6,186 bases of DNA from Cyanobacteria bacterium OH_PDB_112 (GCA_023457295.1 JAEWLZ010000093.1:1-6186), one strand, 5' to 3'. Positions 1 through 6,186 are shown, counted from the stretch's first letter. Made by a program: numbers and translations. Notes: generated from the sequence alone by a model not told the origin.

Positions 1-399
1 TTGGATATCAGGACTTGTTTCTTCTTTTTGCAAAATTTGTTTTTCTTTTACAGGAACTTTTTTGAGGGCGTTAGGAAGTTCAATGTTTTTAAATTTGTCT
101 TTATGTTTTGCCACATAAGCCGCAACACCCAAAAATAGCGCAATAACCAAAATCAAAATTCTAACCATTTTCATTATTAAATCACCGAAAGTTTCTTTTT
201 TCTTTTTGGTTGTTTTTGTCGATGATTCTGAATCCATTCCATATTTTGAAGGATAAATAGCTGTTCTTTTCACCGCAGATTGCGTTGTTCTCGTTTGCAA
301 ATCACTATACTTTTGAGCTAAGCATCGGGTAGAAAACCCGAAACTTAGCACTAAAAGCAATATTAAAATTAAAAAATTACTAGCTTTCTTTTGGTTCAT
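1..399 (-). CDS. Small membrane or exported protein of unknown function, 3' end beyond the window
   Basis: I do not recognise this gene. The frame is open from the ATG at 397-399 to the left edge, giving 133 visible residues and no stop. Residues 9-24 form a hydrophobic core after a lysine-containing N terminus, like a signal peptide or first membrane segment. A possible signal peptidase site follows Cys-Leu-Ala at 26-28; there is no good lipobox. A Ser/Thr/Lys-rich stretch (55-69) leads to a second hydrophobic segment at about 79-97, and a lysine-rich hydrophilic tail follows. The start overlaps the end of the RNase E/G gene by 20 bases and has its own Shine-Dalgarno inside that gene, so the two are probably co-transcribed and coupled. 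The arrangement (signal, short outside loop, membrane helix, basic tail) is loosely like FliO, but no diagnostic motif supports that name. Confidence 0.8.
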   Translation of the reverse strand, partial: MNQKKASNFLILILLLVLSFGFSTRCLAQKYSDLQTRTTQSAVKRTAIYPSKYGMDSESSTKTTKKKKETFGDLIMKMVRILILVIALFLGVAAYVAKHKDKFKNIELPNALKKVPVKEKQILQKEETSPDIQ

Positions 400-2098
400 T
401 ATTATTTCCTTCAGCTGGTTTTGGCCTAGAAGTCCGCTTTTGCTGCGGTCTTCTCTGTCCTCCCGGACGATATGGAGGTTTTTTACCTCCTGAAGGTTTT
501 TTAACCATTTCTGTTTCAGCAGTTTCAGAAGTAGTTTTTTCTTCTGTTGTTTCTGCAGGCTCTTGAATTTCTTCCAAAATAGTGAAAGTGTCTTTAGTAA
601 AATCTTCTGTCAAATGTTTTTTGACAATTCCGGGATTCACTCCTTTGATTTTCACATTTTGAGAACCTTGAACAAGACCTTCAGTTTGAGAGAAGAAATT
701 ATCTATATCTTTTTGTTCAATTTTGACTTCTTCATCAGTCACTGATTCATCATTTACAAGAGCTTTAGCCGCATTAGAAGGATTTGTACTTATAAATTTA
801 CCTTTAGGCGCGCCATTATTTCCTTTTTGGCGTTGAAGAATTTTATTTTTAGCAGATTTAATGCTTTGCTCTGTTTCCTGAGGAGATGAAGCAAAACTCA
901 AATCAAGCAACAAATGTCCGTTGCCTTGGCAGTGCGGGCAAGTTTTTGTAAAAATCTCATACAAACTTTGTCCTTGTCTGTGTCTTGTAAGTTCAACAAG
1001 ACCCAAATCAGAAATCTGACCGATAGTCGGTTTTGCTTTATCAGTTTCAAGAACCATTTCTAAAGCTTCCAACACTGTCATCTTATCTACACGGCTTTCC
1101 ATATCGATAAAGTCGATAATAATCATACCGCCTATGTTACGCAACTTTAATTGTCTTGCTATTTCTCCGACCGCTTCGAGGTTTGTCTTTTTAATTGTTT
1201 CGGCTTGAGTCGCAGAACTTGTAAACTTACCACTGTTAACATCAATTACTGTTAAAGCTTCTGTCACCTGAATATAAAGATATCCACCTGATGGCATGTT
1301 TACTTTTGTCTGAAGCGCAGCTTTAATTTCTTTGTCTATACCTGTTGAAACGAGTATAGGGCTTGTGTCTTTATGAACTGAAAGCTTTACGTTTTTACCC
1401 ATGTTCCAAGCTTGCAAAATTTGGCTTGCTCTGTGATGAGCAAAAGAAGTATCCAAAATTATTTCATCGATATCATCGCTGCAAGCTTCTCTTATAACCC
1501 TATAAAGCAAGTCCTGGTCACGATACAACAAACTTGGCGGCTCTACCATATCGGCAGAATTTACAACATTACTCCACTTTTCGAGCAAAGTTTCCAAATC
1601 GTCTTGAATTTCAGATTCTGATTGATTTTCAGCTTCCGTTCTAACGATTACGCCCACTCCTGCGGGTTTTAGAAGACTTACTATTGATTTTAGTCTTGCT
1701 CTTTCTTTAGCGGATGTGATTTTTCTGCTGACGTTAATACCTTTTTCTTCAGGAATCAAGACCAAAAATCTTCCCGGCAGACTCAAAGACATCGTAACAC
1801 GAGGACCTTTATGACCTGTCGGTTCTTTTACTACCTGAACAATAACTTTTTGTTTTGGTTTAAGTTTATCTTTCAAAGCACCTTTGCCCAAAACATCAGA
1901 AGCGTGCAAAAAGCCCATCTTGTCACTGCCGACATTTACAAACGCCGCATCAATACTTGGAAGAATATTTTCAACTGTCGCTAAATAAACGTCATTAAGT
2001 AAAATCTCGCCCCTGTGTACAAAAAATTCAGTTACTTTGTTATTTTCCATAACCGCAGCAAGATTATCTCTCTCGGAGATTACTATTTGTTTTGCCAT
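380..2098 (-). CDS. rng: Ribonuclease E/G family endoribonuclease
   Basis: Single-strand-specific, Mg-dependent endoribonuclease of the RNase E/G family, expected to act in rRNA and mRNA processing and decay. Seen in the 572 residues: an N-terminal S1 RNA-binding region (about 34-118, with IDAAFVNVG at 49-57), the 5'-sensor-like VRT at 152-154, and the DNase I-like catalytic core with Asp286 in VIDVNSG and Asp329 in IIDFIDM. These are 43 residues apart, as are Asp303 and Asp346 of E. coli RNase E. CPHC at 387-390 matches the zinc-link. From about 400 on there is a low-complexity tail, acidic then Pro/Arg/Lys/Gly-rich (532-562). Length is nearer RNase G or cyanobacterial RNase E than the 1061-residue E. 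coli RNase E. The start is supported by AAAGGA (2107-2112) eight bases upstream. The gene lies 22 bases after the radical SAM gene. The symbol is by family; rne would be equally defensible. Confidence 0.96.
   Translation of the reverse strand: MAKQIVISERDNLAAVMENNKVTEFFVHRGEILLNDVYLATVENILPSIDAAFVNVGSDKMGFLHASDVLGKGALKDKLKPKQKVIVQVVKEPTGHKGPRVTMSLSLPGRFLVLIPEEKGINVSRKITSAKERARLKSIVSLLKPAGVGVIVRTEAENQSESEIQDDLETLLEKWSNVVNSADMVEPPSLLYRDQDLLYRVIREACSDDIDEIILDTSFAHHRASQILQAWNMGKNVKLSVHKDTSPILVSTGIDKEIKAALQTKVNMPSGGYLYIQVTEALTVIDVNSGKFTSSATQAETIKKTNLEAVGEIARQLKLRNIGGMIIIDFIDMESRVDKMTVLEALEMVLETDKAKPTIGQISDLGLVELTRHRQGQSLYEIFTKTCPHCQGNGHLLLDLSFASSPQETEQSIKSAKNKILQRQKGNNGAPKGKFISTNPSNAAKALVNDESVTDEEVKIEQKDIDNFFSQTEGLVQGSQNVKIKGVNPGIVKKHLTEDFTKDTFTILEEIQEPAETTEEKTTSETAETEMVKKPSGGKKPPYRPGGQRRPQQKRTSRPKPAEGNNNEPKES
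407..411 (-). promoter_or_regulatory. Shine-Dalgarno site inside the end of the RNase gene
   Basis: The minus strand reads AAGGA, seven bases before the ATG at 399. It lies within the last codons of the RNase E/G gene, so ribosomes finishing that gene are well placed to start the next one. This fixes the start of the membrane protein gene. Confidence 0.7.
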
Positions 2099-2120
2099 TT
2101 TTCAATTCCTTTATTTAAAA

Positions 2121-4661
2121 TCATAAATCCTGTAATAACTCTTTTAAATTCTCGTCCAATAAACTTTTTCTTGTGATTTTCCAGTTTATTTTAGGGAATA
2201 TAACGTCTAGAAAGTCATCCGCCCGTAGTTGTTTTATTTGGTCAGAACCTAATTGTCCTGTCTTAATAACAAATTCCACTTTGCCTTTTTCTTCATCTAT
2301 TACGTCAAAAGCTTTGACAGAAGGGCGAATATTTATTTGTTGTTTTAAACCTTTTTTATTTGTCTTTTCGATTAAAATTTCTTTATTATCGAAAAGCTCA
2401 CTTATTTTATACCTCAAACTTAAACTTTTTACAAGTGTTTTATCTGAAATTTCAGCTTCATATCTTGCCCAAAAAATAAGTTTATCAATCCCCGCATCAG
2501 ATTTTTCTATATTTTTAATATTCAAAATTTCAGCATCTTGAGGCAAGCACTTTTGAATTTGTTCTTTAAGTTCTTCAGAAGTTTTTTTATCATAAAGCTC
2601 TATATCCAAAACTTCTCCGTCACTTTCGACAAAAACAGGTAACGCGATACTGGCGGATATCTTTGGCGCAGGATTAAAACCTTGTGAAAAAACAAGATTT
2701 AAGCCCGCTTTTTTAAGACTTTTATAAAAAGTGCCTATCCAATCAAGGTGAGAAATATACTTTAAATCACCTTTTTTAGTTATTACAAGCCTGTACAAAT
2801 ACCGTTCAGATTTATCTGTTTCTTCATTTTTAGATAATGATTTGTAAGCATTGTCAGGATAAATGACTTTTGCTTTTCCTGCTTCCTGACAAACGCCGCA
2901 TGCCGTACAGCCCTTATCACAAGGGGTAGAAACAGAATCAACAAGTGCTTTTTGATATTCCTTAGCAAGCCATTCTTTTTTTACGCCTGTATCTATAAAG
3001 TCCCACGGAAGTTCTTCTTCCAAAGAAAACTCCCTGGTAGAATATTTTGAAATATCAATATTAAGTTCCTGAGCGGTTTCAACCCACAAATCCTTTTTAA
3101 AATACTCACGCCAAGCATCAAGATATGCGCCTTTTTCAAAAACCCTTTCAACAAAATTACCTAAAGACTTGTCACTTCTTGAAAAAGCAGCTTCAAGCAT
3201 TGATATAAAGGTATTTGAAAAATTCAACTTAACTCCCTTTAGCTTGCGAGATTTTTCGCGCAAATAAGTAATTTTTTCATTAATAAGTTCAGGAGAATTT
3301 TGCCCAAACCATTGAAAAGGCGTATGAGGCTTAGGAACAAAAGTCGAAACCGTGCAAGTCAAGTCAAAATGATGATTAAGCCCCAACTCTTTTTTTTGCC
3401 AGTTGGCAGTTCTTTTAATTTCGGCGAGAAGCTCTATCATCTCATCCAAATCTTCAAAAGTTTCTGTCGGAAGTCCAATCATAAAATAAAGCTTGATTTT
3501 GCTCCAACCTGACTTGTAACAAGTCATAAGCGCTTCCAAAATTTGTTCTTTGGAAAGATTTTTATTAATTACATTTCTCATTCTTTGAGAACCTGCTTCA
3601 GGAGCAAAAGTCATTGTACTTTTGCGCACAGACTGAACCATTTGAGCAAGCTCAAGATTGAAAGAGTCCGCTCTTTGGCTAGGAAGCGAAATATTAGCCC
3701 CTTTCGGAGATTGAATACTCGAAAGTTCTCTCACAACTTCATTAATATTACTGTAATCATTGGAAGACAACGAAAGAAGTGAATACTCTTCATAACCTGT
3801 ATTATCAAGAAGACGGCAGGTAATATCCACTATTTGTGAGGCTTCACGCTCTCTGACCGGTAAATTTGTAAAACAGCTCTGACAAAACCGGCACATTCTT
3901 CCGCATCCACGGCGAATTTCAGTTACTACCCTATCATGAGTACATGGAGAATACGGAACAGGGAAATTTATAAGGGCATTGTTTTCATCCAAAAGACAAA
4001 TTCTTTTTTTTATTTTTGTATTACCATCGTGGAATTTTGGAACATAGCAGCCTTCAATTTTGGATAAAGCCAAAAGTTTCTCATCGCGAGAAGCGGTTTT
4101 GTTTTCACGTAAAGAGTCACAAATTTGGACAAGAACTTCTTCACCGTCTCCGAAAGTAAAAATATCAATAAAATCAGCCATTACAAGCGGATTATATGTT
4201 ACAGGACCACCCGCCAAAACTATAGGATCTTTATCAGTTCTTTCATTATTTTTATGCGGGATTTTAGACAATTTCAGACAAGCCAAAACTGTCGGAAAAG
4301 ATACTTCATACTGTAAAGAAAATGACACTATATCAAACTCATAAAGAGGTTTTTTACTCTCCAAAGCAAAAAGCGGCAAATCATTTTCTTCAAGCTGCTC
4401 TTTCATATCAACATCTGGCGCATAGCTCCTTTGAGCCCAAATATAGTCTTTTCTGTTCAAAACATCATATAAAATTCTACATCCGAGATTTGATATACCA
4501 AGCTCGTACAAATCAGGAAAAACCAACGCAAAATTGATATCAACTTTATCGAAATCTTTTTTAATTTCTCCTTGTTCACCGCCTGTATAGCGTGAAGGTT
4601 TGTTGACATTCACTAAAATCTGTTCAAGTTTTTCGTTTATGCAAGATTTTGTGGTTGGCAT
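2121..4661 (-). CDS. Fused radical SAM protein with C-terminal DUF2344 domain (TIGR03960 + TIGR03936 type)
   Basis: Radical SAM enzyme of unknown substrate, 846 residues. The N-terminal 240 residues look like the Rossmann, B12-binding-like domain of this family (GGP at 151-153, FGDGEE at 170-175). The radical SAM core follows, with the CxxxCxxC iron-sulfur ligands Cys253, Cys257 and Cys260, and an extra Cys263. Other family-like stretches are APEAGSQRMR (353-362) and IGLPTET (395-401). A second cysteine cluster lies at 581, 585, 588 and 591. The DUF2344 domain runs from about 621 to 820 and contains ISHLD (636-640) and FSQGFNPAPK (658-667). In Clostridia the two parts are often separate genes; here they are one, as in cyanobacteria. 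The family is known to sit beside RNase E/G genes, suggesting an RNA- or ribosome-related role, but this is inference. The start overlaps the upstream gene by 25 bases and has only a weak Shine-Dalgarno, so translation is probably coupled. Confidence 0.95.
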   Translation of the reverse strand: MPTTKSCINEKLEQILVNVNKPSRYTGGEQGEIKKDFDKVDINFALVFPDLYELGISNLGCRILYDVLNRKDYIWAQRSYAPDVDMKEQLEENDLPLFALESKKPLYEFDIVSFSLQYEVSFPTVLACLKLSKIPHKNNERTDKDPIVLAGGPVTYNPLVMADFIDIFTFGDGEEVLVQICDSLRENKTASRDEKLLALSKIEGCYVPKFHDGNTKIKKRICLLDENNALINFPVPYSPCTHDRVVTEIRRGCGRMCRFCQSCFTNLPVREREASQIVDITCRLLDNTGYEEYSLLSLSSNDYSNINEVVRELSSIQSPKGANISLPSQRADSFNLELAQMVQSVRKSTMTFAPEAGSQRMRNVINKNLSKEQILEALMTCYKSGWSKIKLYFMIGLPTETFEDLDEMIELLAEIKRTANWQKKELGLNHHFDLTCTVSTFVPKPHTPFQWFGQNSPELINEKITYLREKSRKLKGVKLNFSNTFISMLEAAFSRSDKSLGNFVERVFEKGAYLDAWREYFKKDLWVETAQELNIDISKYSTREFSLEEELPWDFIDTGVKKEWLAKEYQKALVDSVSTPCDKGCTACGVCQEAGKAKVIYPDNAYKSLSKNEETDKSERYLYRLVITKKGDLKYISHLDWIGTFYKSLKKAGLNLVFSQGFNPAPKISASIALPVFVESDGEVLDIELYDKKTSEELKEQIQKCLPQDAEILNIKNIEKSDAGIDKLIFWARYEAEISDKTLVKSLSLRYKISELFDNKEILIEKTNKKGLKQQINIRPSVKAFDVIDEEKGKVEFVIKTGQLGSDQIKQLRADDFLDVIFPKINWKITRKSLLDENLKELLQDL

Positions 4662-4963
4662 TTTGTAATTTCTATAATCTTTTCATTTTCATCAGAATCG
4701 GAAAATTTTGACACAAAAGATGCAATCATATCCCCCGAAATCTTATACGTATAGACACAGGTTTTTTGGTTTTCAACCCGCATAATTCTTATTAGGTATT
4801 CTGTATTTTCGGCAAAGCTGACAAGGCTATTTTGGTTGAAAAAATTGCCATTTTCATCTTTTTCCGCGCGAACGTAATAAATTCCGTATTCATCTTTTTT
4901 TATGTCATCTGAATTTTTATTTTTGCAAAAAATTCTTACGACTTTTTTAAAATCTTCCGTCAT
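4637..4963 (-). CDS. Hypothetical 108-residue protein, first gene of the operon
   Basis: I do not recognise this protein. It is 108 residues long, soluble-looking, rich in Lys, Asp, Glu and Asn, with no signal peptide or membrane segment. Alternating hydrophobic stretches at about 27-33, 55-62 and 68-73 suggest beta strands, followed by a likely helix at 77-86. It has three cysteines (13, 69, 102) with no metal-binding spacing. The start is well supported: GAGGA lies six bases before the ATG on the minus strand, and no upstream in-frame alternative is needed. Its last 25 bases overlap the start of the radical SAM gene in another frame, which argues that it is truly translated and is coupled to that gene. 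The candidate promoters for the whole operon lie just upstream. Confidence 0.8.
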   Translation of the reverse strand: MTEDFKKVVRIFCKNKNSDDIKKDEYGIYYVRAEKDENGNFFNQNSLVSFAENTEYLIRIMRVENQKTCVYTYKISGDMIASFVSKFSDSDENEKIIEITKCQPQNLA

Positions 4964-4987
4964 TTACATCCTCTTTAATATAATAAT

Positions 4988-5016
4988 ATTACAGAAACAT
5001 GTTTTTGAGAAGTTAA
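4988..5016 (-). promoter_or_regulatory. Candidate promoter, proximal, for the minus-strand operon
   Basis: On the minus strand TTAACT (5011-5016) and TGTAAT (4988-4993) are separated by 17 bases, with 4/6 and 5/6 matches to the sigma-70 consensus boxes. It would give a leader of roughly 20 bases before the 108-residue gene. In such AT-rich sequence chance matches are common. Confidence 0.35.
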
Positions 5017-5017
5017 T

Positions 5018-5047
5018 GTTGTAAATTTTTTCTTAACAAAATGTCAA
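5018..5047 (-). promoter_or_regulatory. Candidate promoter, distal, for the minus-strand operon
   Basis: On the minus strand a perfect TTGACA -35 box (5042-5047) is followed after 18 bases by TACAAC (5018-5023), a 4/6 match to the -10 consensus. The -35 box is the strongest single promoter element in the window. It lies back to back with a plus-strand candidate, so the two directions could compete or be co-regulated. Leader length would be about 50 bases. Confidence 0.4.
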
Positions 5048-5052
5048 TTATT

Positions 5053-5081
5053 TTTATGCTGGGTTTTAAAATAGCTATAAT
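5053..5081 (+). promoter_or_regulatory. Candidate promoter, distal, for the 89-residue protein gene
   Basis: A perfect TATAAT (5076-5081) has only a poor -35 match, TTTATG (5053-5058), 17 bases upstream, and no extended -10 TG. If used, the leader would be about 85 bases. Confidence 0.3.
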
Positions 5082-5112
5082 CCAATAAAGTCAGAAGATG
5101 AGAATTTTACGA

Positions 5113-5140
5113 TTGCGAGTTTGTTGATACCATGCATAAT
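5113..5140 (+). promoter_or_regulatory. Candidate promoter, proximal, for the 89-residue protein gene
   Basis: TTGCGA (5113-5118, 4/6) and CATAAT (5135-5140, 5/6) are spaced 16 bases apart. Transcription would start near 5147, giving a leader of about 27 bases. That would exclude the upstream ATG at 5132 from the message, in agreement with the start chosen at 5174. Confidence 0.3.
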
Positions 5141-5160
5141 TTACTGCGCAATTGTCCCCG

Positions 5161-5166
5161 AAAGGA
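5161..5166 (+). promoter_or_regulatory. Shine-Dalgarno site that sets the start at 5174
   Basis: AAAGGA lies seven bases before the ATG at 5174-5176. The longer in-frame alternative at 5132 has no purine-rich site before it, so this site decides for the 89-residue form over the 103-residue form. Confidence 0.7.
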
Positions 5167-5173
5167 ACACACC

Positions 5174-5443
5174 ATGATAACAGCGATAAGACCATACACT
5201 CCACAAGTACGCCAAAATCAACCGAATTTTCAGAGAAAGTTTTTTGATAAGGAGTTAAAAGAACTCACTGAGGGAAATGTAGCTACTTATAATGATGTTA
5301 TGGTTTTTATAGGAACAAAACACATTAAGGCAAAAGACGGTGCCCTTGAACAAGCTAGAGAACTTGTTGAAAAAAATCCACACAATAAAAATATTGAAAG
5401 TTTTCAAGAAATAGTTGATTATTTAATTGAAAAATCAAAATAA
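5174..5443 (+). CDS. Hypothetical 89-residue protein
   Basis: I do not recognise a domain. This is the only plus-strand gene I accept. The 89 residues start with a Pro/Gln/Asn-rich, unstructured-looking leader of about 20 residues that ends in QPNFQRKFF (residues 15-23). The rest is charged and mostly helical, with likely helices at about 23-32, 54-64 and 73-87. There is no membrane segment or cysteine. From memory, many short proteins of Gastranaerophilales carry a similar leader ending in an Asn/Ser-Phe motif; I could not check this. The frame can be extended to an ATG at 5132, but that start lacks a ribosome site. The gene has its own promoter region, diverges from the RNase operon and converges on the next gene with abutting stop codons. 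Confidence 0.75.
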   Translation: MITAIRPYTPQVRQNQPNFQRKFFDKELKELTEGNVATYNDVMVFIGTKHIKAKDGALEQARELVEKNPHNKNIESFQEIVDYLIEKSK

Positions 5444-6186
5444 TTAAGCAATAAATTCCTGCATTTTATTTGAAGTAACAGAGCCTAAAACAGCTCCTAC
5501 GCTCATACCGAGAAGTGAGCCAAACGCTCCGCCGTGCTTTGATCCTATCGCTCCGAAGTAGCCTATGCCCGCTGCGATTGATGCCACATTTATTCCTGAT
5601 TTTACGGTTTGTTTTGCGGTATTTCCCGTTTGCTCAAAGAAATTGTCACCTTCTCCTGTTGCTTTGAATAGTTTTGGAAGTTCCAAAAGTGCAAGTGCGG
5701 CAACTCCAAAGACGGTGATTCTTTTCATTGCTCTGCCTGTAAGTTCTGCCAAAAGATTTGGAGCTTTTATTTCGCTTACTTTCATATTTCTACCCATAAG
5801 ATCTTTTATTTCAGTTTTTTTCCATTCACCGTCAGTTATATTTAAAGTTTTTTTGATTAATTTTCCTAAAGGCGTATTATACAAAGACTTGTCAGCCATA
5901 TATATTTTGTCAACAACTTCAATACCTTTATCACTTTTAACTTTATTCAAAAGACTCTGGAAGAAAGTGCCTTTCAACCACGAAAAATCGTGCTGAAATT
6001 TTTTAGGGTCGTATTTTGGTTCATATTTTTCGCCTTTGATTCTAGCTTTGATTTGTCTATAACCCGCTCTAACATCGCGCAAATCCTCGGGCAAAGTCAT
6101 AAACGCAAGTCCTAAAGCGGTTGCAGCAGCTACATTTTCGCCATTATTAATTTTATCGGGAACAGATTGAAGTCTTCTTAAAGGGA
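5444..6186 (-). CDS. Hydrophobic glycine-zipper protein of unknown function, 5' end beyond the window
   Basis: I do not recognise a named family. The frame stays open to the right edge, so the ATG at 6100 is probably internal: 28 further codons upstream read without a stop, and it has no clear ribosome site. The visible part is 246 residues. A short hydrophobic patch lies at about 17-29, then a charged helical region of some 120 residues rich in lysine. A membrane-like segment sits at about 156-173, and a hydrophobic Ala/Gly region covers 198-235. In the latter, six glycines occur exactly every fourth residue (214 to 234), a glycine zipper. This suggests packed helices in a membrane. The stop codon abuts that of the facing gene with no spacer. 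It could be a lineage-specific membrane protein; no catalytic motif is visible. Confidence 0.8.
   Translation of the reverse strand, partial: PLRRLQSVPDKINNGENVAAATALGLAFMTLPEDLRDVRAGYRQIKARIKGEKYEPKYDPKKFQHDFSWLKGTFFQSLLNKVKSDKGIEVVDKIYMADKSLYNTPLGKLIKKTLNITDGEWKKTEIKDLMGRNMKVSEIKAPNLLAELTGRAMKRITVFGVAALALLELPKLFKATGEGDNFFEQTGNTAKQTVKSGINVASIAAGIGYFGAIGSKHGGAFGSLLGMSVGAVLGSVTSNKMQEFIA

Noticed and set aside
2173..2541. Plus-strand open frame of 122 codons
   Set aside because: It is the complement of the DUF2344-coding part of the radical SAM gene; its Ser/Phe/Leu-rich composition is typical of antisense shadow frames.
2783..2968. Minus-strand 61-codon frame inside the radical SAM gene
   Set aside because: It is an alternative frame across the second cysteine cluster; the main frame there is clearly the conserved one, and there is no sign of a frameshift.
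4060..4537. Several short plus-strand frames opposite the radical SAM N terminus
   Set aside because: They overlap one another and a well-conserved gene on the other strand, with no ribosome sites or recognisable content.
5154..5167. Possible small hairpin (TCC, CCGAAA loop, GGA) before the 89-residue gene
   Set aside because: Only three base pairs are possible and they cover the ribosome site; no riboswitch or known leader motif is recognisable.
5132..5173. Upstream in-frame ATG that would extend the 89-residue protein by 14 residues
   Set aside because: It has no Shine-Dalgarno, whereas the ATG at 5174 has AAAGGA seven bases upstream; the extra residues do not look like part of the protein.
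5423..5447. TTAATT / AATTAA inverted repeat at the convergent junction as a bidirectional terminator
   Set aside because: The stem is only six A-T pairs around a 13-base loop, with no GC pairs and no T-run, so it is too weak to call.
5485..5505. GAGC/GCTC inverted repeat near the end of the glycine-zipper gene
   Set aside because: It is a four-pair stem inside coding sequence with no T-run after it, as expected by chance.
5565..5996. Plus-strand open frame of 143 codons
   Set aside because: It lies entirely opposite the better-supported minus-strand glycine-zipper gene and has no convincing start signal. Its hydrophobic composition is what the complement of a Lys/Glu-rich gene gives.

Overview
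The window is AT-rich and densely coded, and five of its six genes lie on the minus strand. The standard code fits, with TGA used as a stop. The layout suggests a member of the non-photosynthetic cyanobacterial sister lineage (Melainabacteria/Vampirovibrionia, Gastranaerophilales-like). The reasons are a single fused radical SAM + DUF2344 protein next to an RNase E/G, as in cyanobacteria (Clostridia usually have two separate genes), low GC, and small lineage-type proteins of unknown function beside it. This placement comes from memory of gene order and was not tested by a search.

Right to left on the minus strand, positions 4963 to 1 form one tight operon. It starts with an unrecognised 108-residue protein, which overlaps the 846-residue radical SAM/DUF2344 protein by 25 bases. 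A 22-base gap leads to a 572-residue RNase E/G, which overlaps by 20 bases a small membrane or exported protein that runs off the left edge. The operon pairs an RNA-processing endonuclease with a radical SAM enzyme of unknown substrate. Both flanking genes are of unknown function and appear translationally coupled to their neighbours.

Positions 4964 to 5173 are a 210-base AT-rich divergent intergenic region with candidate promoters facing both ways. To its right is a plus-strand gene for an 89-residue protein of unknown function (5174-5443). It converges on a minus-strand gene (5444 to beyond 6186) for a hydrophobic protein with a regular glycine zipper near its C terminus. Their stop codons abut with no base between them, and no convincing terminator is visible.

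No tRNA, rRNA, CRISPR array, insertion sequence or recognisable riboswitch was found. The best candidates for something undescribed are the 108-residue protein coupled to the radical SAM gene, the membrane protein coupled to the RNase, and the glycine-zipper protein.
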